Positions 1 to 16,861 of a DNA stretch of 64,000 bases are shown here, piece after piece. Position 1 is the stretch's first letter; each line of letters begins with the position of its first letter. A model generated the notes under the pieces. That model did no database searches. It had not been told where the DNA came from and was given only the letters and a program-made list of their open reading frames with translations. Both the position numbers and the translations under genes were made by a program. Source of the stretch: Apostichopus japonicus (lineage: Eukaryota > Echinodermata > Holothuroidea > Aspidochirotida > Stichopodidae); contig NC_092567.1 in the NCBI RefSeq assembly GCF_037975245.1, positions 1,226,714 to 1,290,713 of the forward strand, in the 5' to 3' direction.

Positions 1-243
1 GCTATGGCCATTTGTGACAACGAACAATTCTCTACCCGTGACATGGATAACGATGTATGGGAAAATAGCTGTGCGTTGACCTTCAAAGGAGGATGGTGGT
101 ACGAGAAATGTCATTACGCCAACCTCAACGGTGCATATCTGGAAGGAGTTCACTCATCATATGCTGATGGAGTCAACTGGCAACAATGGAGAGGCTATTA
201 CTACTCCCTTAAATTTTCCGAAATGAAGTTGAGACCGATTTGA
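1..243 (+). CDS. Fibrinogen-like (FReD) gene 1, last coding exon only
   Basis: This is the 3'-terminal coding exon of a fibrinogen-related secreted protein; the rest lies left of the window. The frame opens with GCT at base 1 and ends at TGA 241-243 (80 aa). It encodes the C-terminal third of the fibrinogen domain: the Ca2+-site stretch FSTRDMDND, the Cys pair NSCA...KCHYANLNG, the GGWWYEKC core and the C-terminus MKLRPI. These are the standard landmarks of ficolin/FREP-type domains. It aligns with exon 5 of gene 2 (11716-11963) with 8 amino-acid differences in 80 by my count, and the 3' flanks also align, so genes 1 and 2 are tandem duplicates. The true exon start, probably a G|GTGAT junction, lies just off the window. 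Confidence 0.9.
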   Translation, partial: AMAICDNEQFSTRDMDNDVWENSCALTFKGGWWYEKCHYANLNGAYLEGVHSSYADGVNWQQWRGYYYSLKFSEMKLRPI

Positions 244-1100
244 TTTCTCATCGGCATTCTATAAAATGATTTAAATTACTAAAATAATCGAGTTTTTTGT
301 TAAGTTGCGCTTGAAAAGTGTCGGAATTTTCTTGACCTGATGTTAGTCTCTCCCTTATTAAATTTTTGAATGGATTCATACACTCCTCACTGATTGTCCT
401 TACATCACTGTAATATTATAACGAATAGCTCGGTGATTTTCCTATATTATATAACAATTAAACATGTACTAATTTTGAAATCTAAGCTCTGTTGTCAATG
501 GAAATATATTAAACCCCCAAGTTGCCATCAGGGTCTCATATTTTCTTTTTATTTTTATTCCAATAATATTATTTGTGGCAGTGAAGTGTGTGGGTTTTAT
601 TCACGTGTATAATGTTAATGTATTCTGGTTACAACATTTTTTTCGCCTGAGCTTTACGCAAGGTAGCAAAAAAGTAAATTAATCTATATATTGGGCACCT
701 TTATTGGTATTACTTCATGACTAGCGTTTTGTTACTGCTATATCCAACTCCAGAATTAATGGTAAAAATGATAGTTCTTTACTCCTAATATATCTATCAC
801 TTTTTGAGACAGGTCATCTTTTTGTATTTCACTCTGTGATTTTAGGACATTCTAATCATTATAACACCTTCCAAAGTTATCTACCGTTAGATGGAGTGAC
901 CAGAGTTTAACACGTCTGTATATTCTAAATCCACTGACAGTCACACCTATCTCGACTATCATAGTTTTCACCCAATTCATATTAAAGAGTCCATTGTCTT
1001 TAGCCAAATGCTTCGCTACAAACGCATCTGTTCTGATTCCTTACAATTTCGTAGTCAATCAACCACCATGATTGGCCATTTTCGTGATTGCAATTATTGA
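244..1100. other. 3' flank of gene 1, related to the gene 2 flank
   Basis: No gene. The sequence after the stop codon resembles the flank after gene 2 (11964 to about 13050) in patches, for example TTTAAATTACTAAAATAATC and AATTTTTGAATGGATTCATA, so the duplication extended into downstream DNA. No perfect AATAAA close to the stop was found. Confidence 0.6.
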
Positions 1101-1149
1101 AGAGAACCCTGAACAAGGTCTTTAGAATTTCCAGGGTGAAATTGCTTCA

Positions 1150-1828
1150 AAATCAACACAGGGAGGGGAAAGAGAATCGTATTCCGGTTCTCCTTAAGCA
1201 CAGCGATCAGGTCGATCCATTCATCAGGCTGGTCAAAAATGAATGGAACACGTTGAAATAGGGAGACATGGGTGACCTTTTTATGAACCCCTGTAGTTAC
1301 TACAAGACAACCTCACAGCCTACGCAACATCCTTGTTAGGAGTCGTTTCCCCTCCACCGACACTTCCGAACTCAAGAGGAGCTAAATGTGGTAAACCCCC
1401 GTGTTGTAAGGTCTGTCATCATATAATCACAGACCATGACATTCATCTCTCTCCCTCAGGGGTGTGTTTTCATCCAGACTCATACAACTGTGACACTCCC
1501 TGTTTGATATAACTTGTGTCCTCTATCCTGACATACAGTGTATTAATCAAACCCCCACTCCATTTTCATACGGCTGAGTAATCACAAAAACACTATCATA
1601 CTCAACAAAACCAGTTTCCAGTGGCTGAATATTTTAATCTTCCGCAACTTAATATCGACTGCCTCAAGTTTGCCATGATCCTTGGTAATCTGTCTGACCA
1701 TAATACGAGAAGCTTGAAGGAAGTCGAATTGATCCTTAAAGTGCGTTCACACTGTCATGGCCTCAAAAGGGTATGGCGTTTTCTCTCCGGGTTCAAGCAC
1801 TTTGAGCAATCTGGGGGCTTACGGTAGA
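1150..1828 (+). pseudogene. Penelope-like element fragment (RT thumb to GIY-YIG)
   Basis: This is a decayed C-terminal piece of a Penelope-like retroelement polyprotein read in three shifted frames. From 1172 one frame reads IPVLLKHSDQVDPFIRLVKN. From 1308 a second reads LRNILVRSRFPSTDTSELKR, the thumb-to-linker region. From about 1378 a third reads KCGKPPCCKVCHHI, the Cys/His linker finger, then YNCDTPCLI, where GIY-YIG proteins have NC...VIYLI. From 1621 it reads VAEYFNLPQLNID and LKEVELILKVRSH, matching the end of the PLE endonuclease domain. The YIG motif itself is not recognisable, and stops and frameshifts rule out function. Family assignment is from remembered PLE motifs. Confidence 0.72.
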
Positions 1829-4469
1829 CTGACGTGATTTCAATCACTCTTTTAACAACTGACGAAGGACCAGGGTGTCAAAAAATTAGCCTATTCTCTA
1901 AAACAAGACGTTCACGATAAGAAACTCTACAATCAATAGCTGCTGTGACGGTCTGTGTATTTTAGAAAATCTTGGGTGAAACAGAAGATACCGCAGCGAC
2001 ACCTGGCAGATGGGTTAAGACCACTATGCTGCACTTTGAGCTCTTCTTGCTCAAAATCTAAACAGTCATGATGGCAAAAGTTGAATACGTGGTGATAGCC
2101 CAAGCTATCAAATATCATATGGTGGATAGTTGAAAACTTCTATGCTCTGATGGCCTTTCAAAGTCAACGATTTTATTGTGCAAGTCGATGAGAGCAATTC
2201 ATTGTGCTGCGACACCTTAAGATCTCAATTGTTCTTAATTGTTCTTGCTTGTGTGACTTGTGTTAATCTCTCTTGTGTAGATTTTTATTGTGAAATATAC
2301 GGGAAACCCGGCAAGTTAGCTTTGGGGTGTGTAGTTAGGTTGAAATAATACTTTAGGATTTGGAAATGAAATGACTCATTATGGGTTAAGCTACGAATGC
2401 TATGCATTATCACGCGTTTATATTGTTTAAGGTAGTAGGAAATTAGAATATGGAGACTGCCTTTTAACAACTGAAAACTCAGTTTTGACTGATCGTTGTA
2501 ATGGATGATTTCATCCGACAACTTGTTGATTTCTCTCTTGTTAATATTTTTAATTTCTTATCAATTCCAATCGCTAGCACTGAAAAGTGTACATTGATTG
2601 TTGCGTTTGTACAATGTTATGTTGGCAGCCTATTTGTTTTGACTTCAAATATTAACCGAGGTAGAGGAAATCGGTGGCATACCGTATGCTTTATTTTGGT
2701 AAAATGATGAACAATTATTTGTTTCACTTGCCTGATATTCCGTAGTAGCTACATGGTTTAAACAAACAGAAAATGAAGCGAATGAGAAAGAGTCATTCCT
2801 TAAGTCCATATAGCAGCCTTGTAATAGGACTACAACAGCTTCAGTACGCGTAGAGCTCCGCTTGGTTTGTAGGTATGTACGTGTACGATTACAAGGTACT
2901 TCTAAGCGTTAGGACCACTACTTCATTATGCATTAGGGTGTACTATTCTATATTCCAACAGGCCCATAGAACGAGCACAGATTCACCAGGTTGAGTAGTA
3001 GTATATGACCTGCACTTCTATAATGTGGTATAATTGACAGCAGCGTAGACCTTAACATTGTACTGAGTGAATGGACCAAAAGACCCCTAATGCTCTTCTT
3101 CGTACAATTAAACAACTCATCCTTGTTTCCTGTACAGTGATTAAAACCGATTGCTTGAGGAACAAAAACAATCAGTGCCTGATTTCTAGATATTGGATAG
3201 CTAGAAGAAAAACAATGGCATATCTATATCAATTATAATAAATTTGGTCTGAGGAGGCTTTGCTATTATAGAGCTACACTATGTCTTATTTCAATGTATC
3301 AAAAGTCTTCATTGAAACCCACTGGAAATTGCAGATCTGAGTGAAAGACTACATATTGTTTTTAAATTTGGCAGTGATATAAACGTGTCAACGACGCTGT
3401 TTACGTTTGAATTTATAGTTTAATAGGTTAACATGTGCGTCTGTATCAAGCACAATCGTATTGTACAGTGTAGGTGTTATGTAGCCTTGTGCTGTACTGT
3501 AGAATGTTTAATTATTATCCCGTATGCCGATGGAAGGATGGGGGAGTGGAGGTTGGGGTGGGGTTCAGCAATTTGATATTGTTCCGGGAACTGGAAATAC
3601 CCTAGAAGTATAAGTAACTGCACCGTGGCCTTTTGTTTTGGCATCTCAGCCAGTTAGACTAAATTACTATAGAATCCTTTGTTTAAATAGACGAAATTGG
3701 TAGATTTAATCACTACCCTAAAACAACACCTTACTATTCATTAGCAAATAGCTACAAAGAATGAATGTAAGAATTATTTACGTACACTCTACGCACATGC
3801 GACCATATACAAAACAATTTTTGAACTTGTTCTTTATAACGCAATGTGAGTGCAATAAACTGCGTCTGGCACTAGCTCCAAGGAAAGCTTTGCATATCTG
3901 TTAATCTCCAGGGTAGTAATATTAGACTTAAGCTTAACAGAGATTAATATAAATATATTCAATACTTCAATACAAGAAAATGCCTCAATGCATGTAAATG
4001 TAAACTTTTGGCCTACAATTCTTCTGTAAATTTTTCGCTCCTGAATAGTTGTGTAATTCTGTCGTTTGGTAAAGAAAATGACCAGATAAGTCAAAGAAAA
4101 CGCCATGGTTTAATAGTCACGGATTCATCAAGTATCTTGTGAATACACGGAACTTTATCAGGTAATAGGGTTATATTGAATTTTCTTTAAGAAAAATCTC
4201 TCGATATTTTTTTTCTTATCCGTATTTCCTTTCAGAAACTTAACCCAAACGTGATGGCAATAATGTATCGTGTAACAACTATCACGCCATTGGCAGGAAA
4301 CTTTACACTTTCTTGATGAAAGTGTTATTTAATCTCCCGTACTTGATGAAAGGTCAGGTTTCAACGTCTAACCTAACATGTGGTAATTAGACATTGTTTG
4401 CCTAATAAACAAATTATGGCAACACATCTATGGAACGCCAAAACCGACAAAAGTGCAGATTTGTTTTAT
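1829..4469. other. Gene-poor intergenic DNA
   Basis: About 2.6 kb with only short ORFs of random appearance on both strands. I see no exon-like motifs, tandem arrays or recognisable transposon protein here. Confidence 0.5.
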
Positions 4470-4800
4470 GTAAACCTAAGTCATTATGGTGAATACAAAG
4501 TTATCGCCACATAATGACCACGAACAATTTAAGTCCTTATGTGGCGCACCTCCACATAATGACCAAGAACATTTTACTTATCATGCGATCCTAACACTGC
4601 CATATAATGACCGCCAATACCGACAATATTCACAAGCCCTTATGTGTGGATTCGCATATTGCTCATAAGGACTAACGCAGGTCGCTATTTATTATGTGGC
4701 GATTCGAGTATCTTCATAAGGACTAACGAACTGTGCTAGTCCTTATGTGGAGATACGAGAGTCTCCATATACGGACTAACAAACTTTGTTATTCCTTATG
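4470..4800. repeat. Fold-back repeat of CCACATAATGACC / GTCCTTATGTGG motifs
   Basis: A cluster of short words in both orientations: CCACATAATGACC and relatives in the first half, CATAAGGACTAAC several times in the second half, and the reverse form GTCCTTATGTGG interspersed at roughly 40-60 bp. The pattern suggests a palindromic miniature transposon or a short inverted array. No terminal inverted repeats or target duplication could be defined. Confidence 0.5.
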
Positions 4801-5137
4801 GAACCTTTTCAAGGCTGGAAATTAAATACAACGTGGGATGGCATGGGAAAACTAAAGATGACGTCATAACTTCCAAATGAAGAAATACCATATTTAATTG
4901 AAAGTCTTGTGATTTTTTGGAAGGTAGTTCCTTTTCGTTTAACAATTTTTGTGTTCTTAAGCAAGAGTATACTTCACCGTAATCTTCACTTGGACAGGCA
5001 GATGTAATGTTCAATCTTCTTCCAATATAAGCAGTGTAATTCCGTATATGTGTTGCCGTATCTTTTGAATCAACAAGTGGTCCATCTGGTTCATTGAAAC
5101 CAATTTGATACCATAGGGATGTGTTTGTTAACCCCAC
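4796..5137 (-). pseudogene. Uncertain ORF, weakly carboxylesterase-like
   Basis: A 113-aa minus-strand ORF. Its middle (AYIGRRLNITSACPSEDYGE then VYSCLRTQK) weakly recalls the segment after the nucleophile elbow of type-B carboxylesterases and neuroligins, where a Cys-containing helix is followed by a CLR motif. No nucleophile motif or flanking exons were found, and the last third looks non-coding. It could be a relic exon of an esterase gene or a chance ORF. I saw no clear splice sites. Confidence 0.22.
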
Positions 5138-5140
5138 AGT

Positions 5141-7178
5141 TATATCTTCAAAACATGTACATGATTCTACAGGTTCTAGTTGTAAATCAGTGTCTAGTAG
5201 TTGCGTCTCAGTTTAAAATAAGTTATACAATCCATATACTTCCTCCAACCTTAAACTTCCAATAGAGACAAGGGTTCGTTGTGGGATATCGTCTGTAATT
5301 TCCCCATGACGTAATAGCGTGTGAAACAATGCATTCTTCGGCAGGAATAAATGAAAGAGCAGATGTTTACTTTTCTTAAATTTTATAAATATGTATTCAG
5401 GGAAGTTGAAGTTTAAGCATTGCATCGTTGTGTTGGTAAATCAATCGGTTGGAGACGTCGACCGTGAAATAGACATAGTTTCTTAAACATCGCTTGTACT
5501 ATTTATGACAAACAAACAACTCTTCGAATGTTGTGAAGAACATAAATATCTGAAATTACGGATTTTATTATTTAGTTCCTGTCCAGAACACCAGGCAATA
5601 CTCCTTGCATGTATGCTTTAACAAAGCTTGCCTTGATACATCTGTGATGAAAATATTTCCAGATAAGTTCCGTTTGCCATTGGATTGTGAATAAAGCATT
5701 ATACATCAACATATAAAACCTTAATAACCTCCTTAAATTGAACAGACGCCATGCTTCATTCTGCGTCGTGAACAAGTTAACAACGATGTAGGCTACCACG
5801 TTTCATATGAAAGTGGTGATAATCCAACGTTTGCCAAACACGTCTATGATTGCGTGTAGTGGGTAATGTATTGCTTACATATACATTCCTACAATAACAT
5901 TTGGTGCTTTGTTCATAGTATTAAATATCGTAAATGGTATCTTCCAGTTAACTAATACTGTCTGGATATCGATGGATATTATAGCTGTGCGTGTAATTAT
6001 TACTGCACTTGTTATTCCTATAACACCGTGAGGTATGTACCTTGTATGTTCGTATTATTCATCGCTTTGGGCCTCAGAAATGACTTTCCATTCCACTCAA
6101 ATAGCATTCAAGCTTTTAGGTATTCCTTGGATAAAAATAGTTCGACGGACAAAATTTACATGTTTAATCAAACATTATGCATACTCCTTTATTATTACCA
6201 AAACCTTTTTGCTTTGAAGTCGAAAATTCCATTAAAGCCTAGGTATAAATTCACAAATTGTTTAAGTTAAATATCTCCTTCGCAAATGAGTGAGAAAACA
6301 CTCGATCCTTTTGAAAACTGAACAAGTTAACACTGTCGACCTAAATTAAACCTGTACTGACTTTTACCAAGATGTCCGTTGTCTGGGTGACTTCCCTAAA
6401 CTAATACACACAAATACATAGCCTGTGCTGTATCAACTCAAACTTAGAAAAAAAAAATACTAAGAATAAGCAATATCAACAACAATGCGATACCGATACA
6501 CTGTCTAGTTTATTTGTGAATCTATTCAATAAGAATTGCTTAACTTGTGTCGGTCAGTAACCCTCAATATTTTTACAAAAGCCGTAATGAGATACATGTA
6601 AATGTAATCGCCCTTTCCTTAGAAATCAGCAAGCTTGAACTGAGACACCTATCATAGCCAAGAATTGGAATAGAGCTGTAATCAACTGCTGACTATTTAA
6701 TTAATAGAAACTGTTTTAAAATGCTGATTACTTAATAGGTAGCATGAAACCATATAAAAATATGAGGTTTGTACAGGTACAATATTTAGACACTAGTTCA
6801 TTTCATTTTAGTATACAAACAAATAGGTTGTACAGGTAACTCATCGTTAGCATTACTTAACATATAGAACTGCTTATTTTTGTTGCATATTCTATCTTTC
6901 AATTATGGATCCGCCTTTACAAGTTTCAAATATTTGTACCTTCATATTGTTTATTGAAAGATAATAGTTGATATCTACGTTAACCTCAACCCGATCTCCA
7001 TATCCGATTGGGTTTCTTTTCCTTCCATTGTGTTAACTACAATGCGGGCATGTTCTTCATTTACATCCTGTAAATTTAAGGTCAAAAATTGATACTGAAA
7101 TAAGAGCTTTAAAGCCTTGAACCGACGCAGGGACAAACCATATCGCTTTTGTCTAAGCTGCTCTGAAAGTTCCTCAAA
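5141..7178. other. Upstream region of gene 2
   Basis: About 2 kb with no supported gene. A TATA-like word (TATAAAAA, 6753-6760) and a plausible splice acceptor (GACGCAG, ending 7130) precede the ATG of gene 2, so a non-coding first exon may lie here as in genes 3 and 4. The CACGTCC promoter cluster of genes 3 and 4 was not seen. The promoter assignment is weak. Confidence 0.35.
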
Positions 7179-11963
<4,785 letters not shown>

Positions 11964-13152
11964 TTTCTCATCAGCGTTCTATAAAGTTGGTTTAAATTAC
12001 TAAAATAATCGAGTTATTTGTTAAAGTTTCACTTGAAACCTGTTGGAATTTTCTTGATCTGATTTTAGCTATTGTCTTGGTCTGTCTCTCTTATTTAATT
12101 TTTGAATGGATTCATAAACTCCTCACTGATTTTCTTTTACATTACAATACTGTTATAACGAATAGAGTTGTGATTTTCCTTCCCTATTGACATGAAAACG
12201 TATTAATTTTAAATCTTAATCTTTATTGTTAATGGAAATATACTGAACCCCCAAATTGCCAGCAGGGTTTCTTATTGTTTTTATTTTTTTTTTAGTCCCA
12301 TAACATTAATTGTGACACCGAAGTGTATGGGTCAGTTTCATTTACGTTACGAATATTGAAAGCTTCCTGTTACATTAATTGTTCGCCTTACAGAAATGAC
12401 AGAAAAATATTTTCGACTTTGTTAAACTTTCGGATTGACATTGCCCTCGGGTCTTACAACTCTAAATGTAATTTGATAATCTCGATAGGTCTTCTTTAAT
12501 CGAGTTATGTTTAATATGAGAGTGAATGGTTGTATGCGATAAACAGTTGTACCTATATACAAACTATTTATATTTATAGAAAATGGGTATATATTGCCCA
12601 ACTTGTTGTCCACATTGGTCACCGTATTCAAAATGAGCCATAAATAGGGAAAGAACATGACTAACGAAGTTAGGTTTCCTACAACTTTTGTAACTGCACG
12701 ACAAGTGACGTGGTGAATCCTTCACAGAACAGTTCAAGTTAGAAAGGTTGTCGTAAACGTTTGCCCAAGATTTTAATAATATCAACAACAGCTTCATAAC
12801 AGGTAGCAGTGATTAAATGTATCCACCTTCTATCTAATGGGCAACTAAATGGTATTCCTTCATGAAAAGCGTTTCATTAATGCTTAATCCGACAACGTTA
12901 TCAATTGTAGAAATGATATTCATTAACGACAGATTGATCTTAATTTTTTTGGGACTGGTAATGTGTTTGTACGTTACTCTGTGGTTTTAGGACATTCCAG
13001 TCAATATACATTTTAAACAGTTAAACACTTTCCACGCTAATAATTTACACACAGTTTAACGGTAGCCGCTGGAAGTGAAACTTGAAACTAGGTGCACAAA
13101 CGGTATATTTGACAATGCAAAAAACGAGCAGAAAATTTGAAAAAGAGAGAGA
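11964..13152. other. 3' flank of gene 2
   Basis: No gene. Related in patches to the flank of gene 1. The small ORFs here look random. Confidence 0.55.
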
Positions 13153-13496
13153 GCGGCATGACACGCAGATACCAAGCTACCTTCCATACCTTTACAAACT
13201 GAGGGCGGCATGACACGCATATATCCCGCTACTTAACATACATTTGCAAATCCGAGGGCGGCATGACACGCATATACTCGGCTTCCTTCCATACCTTTAC
13301 AAATTTGAGGGCGGCATGACACGCATATACTCCGCTACTTTTCATACCTTTACAAACTGAGGGCGGCATGACAAGCAAATACCCCGTTACCTTCCATACC
13401 TTTACAAAGCTGAGGACGGCCGCATATACCCCGCTACCTTCCATGCCTTTAAAAACCTGACGACGGCATTACACGCATATACCACGCTACCTTCGT
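13153..13496. repeat. 52-bp tandem repeat, about 7 copies
   Basis: Units begin GGCGGCATGACACGCATATA and end CCATACCTTTACAAACTGA. The first spacing is 52 bp (13153 to 13205). The sixth copy is shortened and the seventh truncated. Confidence 0.9.
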
Positions 13497-13602
13497 TAGA
13501 CAAACAAACAAGATTCGCATTATGTCACGAGCCGACCAGTCACGTCCTTGCACTAGTTTTTGAAGTACTAGGTGAATGCGAGGTTCAATTGTTCCGTCAA
13601 AA

Positions 13603-14078
13603 GAGAGTCCTCACACGTCCGCGATCGAGAGCTATGTCACCTCCGCGGACGAGAGCCTCAACAAACAACTCTCCCAATGAGCACTGCATCAGTGCTGCAC
13701 TGGATCCATATGTACGTGTCATACAGAGACAACTTCTGCGCACGAGAAAACTTAACGATTAAGGAAAGCGCAAATGGCAAATGCGTTTTGAGCAGATACT
13801 TATTGTATGATTCCACACATGGTTATTACTTTGAATCAACTCACAAAACCCGGAACGGTGCTCTTTAATGTTTTTACTTATAACACACGTGATCGCGAGT
13901 CAAATATTTTATCTGTATAAAATGGAGCAGTATGCTCGATATGACATACCTTTGAGCCAAATCTAAAGGCAATGTCTCTTCATGAGAGCAATGCTCACCA
14001 CTTATTGTTTGTGAGAGTTGGGAATTTATCCCGAAAGCAATTGTTAACCCCGTCGTGGTTTACTGCTCTGTATTCCTG
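13603..14078 (+). promoter_or_regulatory. Relic FReD promoter and non-coding first exon
   Basis: This resembles the promoters of genes 3 and 4. GAGAGTCCTCACACGTCC at 13603 matches those at 36505 and 52420. A TATA box (TATAAAAT, 13916-13923) follows, then a probable 5' untranslated exon ending at 14077 before a donor CCT|GTAAGTGCT; genes 3 and 4 have CCT|GTAAGTGTT. The next exon in line is the orphan exon at 17516, so this is probably the start of a dead FReD gene whose first intron now holds the satellite. Transcription is not shown. Confidence 0.5.
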
Positions 14079-14268
14079 TAAGTGCTAAATGAGTTTTACC
14101 TGTTTGTAAACTCTATGAATGGATAGATGTTGGGAGCTTCAGTTAACTTAAATAACCCTATCTTAGTCAAATCCGTTTGTGTGTACTCACTGTATTAAGT
14201 TTAGGTTACAACATTGCAGTGATTTCTAAATTTGTACTACAGGAATTTTATTCCACTGTCGTGAAGAG
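14079..14268. other. Start of the presumed first intron of the dead gene
   Basis: Non-repetitive sequence between the relic donor and the satellite; no other feature seen. Confidence 0.4.
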
Positions 14269-14269
14269 C

Positions 14270-16300
14270 ACGGGTTTAGTTAGCCCACTGTATTGATGTA
14301 CACTCACCTACTTAGTTAGCCCATTGCATTGATGTAGACTTACCTACTAAGTTAGACCACTGTATTGATGTAGATTTACCTAGTAAGTTAGCCCACTGTA
14401 TTGATGTAGATTTACGTAGTTAGTCAGCCCACTGTTTTGATGTAGACTTATCTACTCAGCCCACTGTACTGATGTACACTAACCTATACTTAGTAAGCCC
14501 ACTGCATTGATGTACACTTACCTACTTAGTTAGCCCACTGTACTGATGTACACTTGCCGACTTAGTTAGCCCACTGTACTGATGTACACTTGCCGACTTA
14601 GTCCCCTGTAGTGATGTACACTTTCCGACTTAGTCCCCTTTAGTGATGTACAATTAACTACTTAGTTAGCCCACTGTACTGATGTACACTTACCTACTTA
14701 GTTAGTCCCATGTATTGATGTTCACTCACCTATTCAGTTAGACCACTGTATTAAGGTAGTCTCACCTACTTAGTTAGCTCACTTTATCGATGTAATCTTA
14801 CCAACTAAGTAAGCCCATCGTATTGATGTACACTTACCTTCTTAGTTAGTCCCCTGTATTAATGTACACTCACCTATTTATTTAGCCCACTGTACTGATG
14901 TACACTTACCGACTTAGTTAGTCCCCTGTATTGATGTACACTCACCTATTTAGTTAGACCACTGTATTAAGGTAGTCTCACCTACTTAGTTAGCTCACTT
15001 TATCGATGTAATCTTACCAACTAAGTAAGCCCATCGTATTGATGTACACTTACCTTCTTAGTTAGTCCCCTGTATTAATGTACACTCACCTATTTATTTA
15101 GCCCACTGTACTGATGTACACTTACCGACTTAGTTAGTCCCCTGTATTGATGTACACTCACCTATTTAGTTAGACCACTGTATTAAGGTAGTCTCACCTA
15201 CTTAGTTAGCTCACTTTATCGATGTAATCTTACCAACTAAGTAAGCCTATCGTATTGATGAACACTTACTTAGTTAGCTCACTGCATTAGTGTACATCTA
15301 TCTATTTAGTAAACCCACTGTATTAATGTACACTTACCTACTTAGTTAGCCACTGCATTAATGTACACTTACCGACTCAGTTAGTCCCCTGTATTGATGT
15401 ACACTCACCTATTTAGTTAGACCACTGTATTAAGGTAGTCTCACCTACTTAGTTAGCTCACTTTATCGATGTAATCTTACCAACTAAGTAAGCCTATCGT
15501 ATTGATGTATACTTACCTTCTTAGTTAGTCCCCTATATTAATATACACTCACCTATTTATTTAGCCCACTGTACTGATGTATATTTACCTACTAAGTTAG
15601 CCCACTGTATTGATGTACATTTACCTACTTAGTTAGCCCACTGTACTGATGTACACTTTCCGACTTAGTTAGTCCCCTGTACTGATGAACACTTACCGAC
15701 TTAGTTAGTCCCCTGTGGTGATGTACGCTTACCTACTTAGTTAGCCCACTGTATTTAAATAGTCTCACCTACTTAGCTCACTATATCGATGTAATCTTAC
15801 CAAGTAAGCCCATCGTATTGATGAACACTTACTTAGTTAGCTTACTGCATTAGTGTACATCTATCTATTTAGTAAACCCACTGTATTAATGTACACTTAC
15901 CTACTTAGTTAGCCACTGCATTAATGTACACTTACCTATTTAGTTAGCCCACTGTATTGATGTAGTCTTACATACTTAGTAAGCCCACCGTATTGATGAA
16001 CACTTACTTAGTGAGTCCACTGTATTGATGTACACTTATCTATTTAGTAAGCCCACTGCATTAATGTACACTTACCTACTTAGTTAGCCACTGCATTAAT
16101 GTACACTTACCTACTTAGTTAGCCACTGCATTAATGTACACTTATCTACTTAGTTAGCCCAACGTATTGATGGACACTTACTTACTTAGTGAGCCCACTG
16201 CATTAATGTACACTTACCTACTTAGTTAGCCCATTGCATTAATGTACACTTACCAACTATTTTAGCCCACTGTATCGATGTACACTTACCTACTTAACGG
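14270..16300. repeat. 2-kb satellite, 36-bp unit with 216-bp higher-order repeat
   Basis: Tandem units of about 36 bp on the theme GCCCACTGTATTGATGTACA then CTTACCTACTTAGTTA. Variant units recur in blocks: GACCACTGTATTAAGGTAG occurs at 14741, 14957 and 15173, exactly 216 bp (six units) apart, and again at 15420, 247 bp on. Blocks were therefore amplified as multi-unit segments after the monomers diverged. Confidence 0.93.
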
Positions 16301-16861
16301 TATGAAAACGCATCGTAAGAACTCCGGGTTAGAAAACTACGTAAGAATGGTTGGTATCTTAAATTACATGCTGTAGGTTAATACAATCTTTATGAAAATA
16401 ACACTGTATATCATCGTCGTAAAATACACTTTCAATAAAGTTGCATGAAATTACATTCCAATAAACTTCATTCGGGAGGTGACCGTATTCAACTCTTGTG
16501 AAATTAGTAGCATGTTCTAGCTCTGACAGGGCATATTCAGTAACATATTTTGCTGTATGTAATATAATTTACGCAGTAACTAAAATGGATGCTGACTGAG
16601 CTAGACGGTCCTCGTGCAAATCAAGCGCAGACACTCTGTAACAATTCACTGCAAAGGAATAGTAATTTTACATCACGACAGGTAAAAATAATAAGATTAC
16701 CATGAAATTGAATGTCAAGTTACTGACACGTGATTTTATTCATAAAAAGCATCATTTACAAATATACCATATTAAAGTAAAAATCGTTTCAAGTGTGGGC
16801 AATCAACGATTTATTCGACTACACTAAAAAAACAGTTGTACAAAAAAAAGTGTTTTAATTT
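16301..16861. other. Unique AT-rich spacer
   Basis: No gene or repeat seen between the satellite and the left edge of the segmental duplication. Confidence 0.5.

Noticed and set aside
14270-16300. CRISPR-like regular spacing of repeats
   Set aside because: The 36-bp units are contiguous with no unique spacers, and the genome is eukaryotic; this is a satellite.
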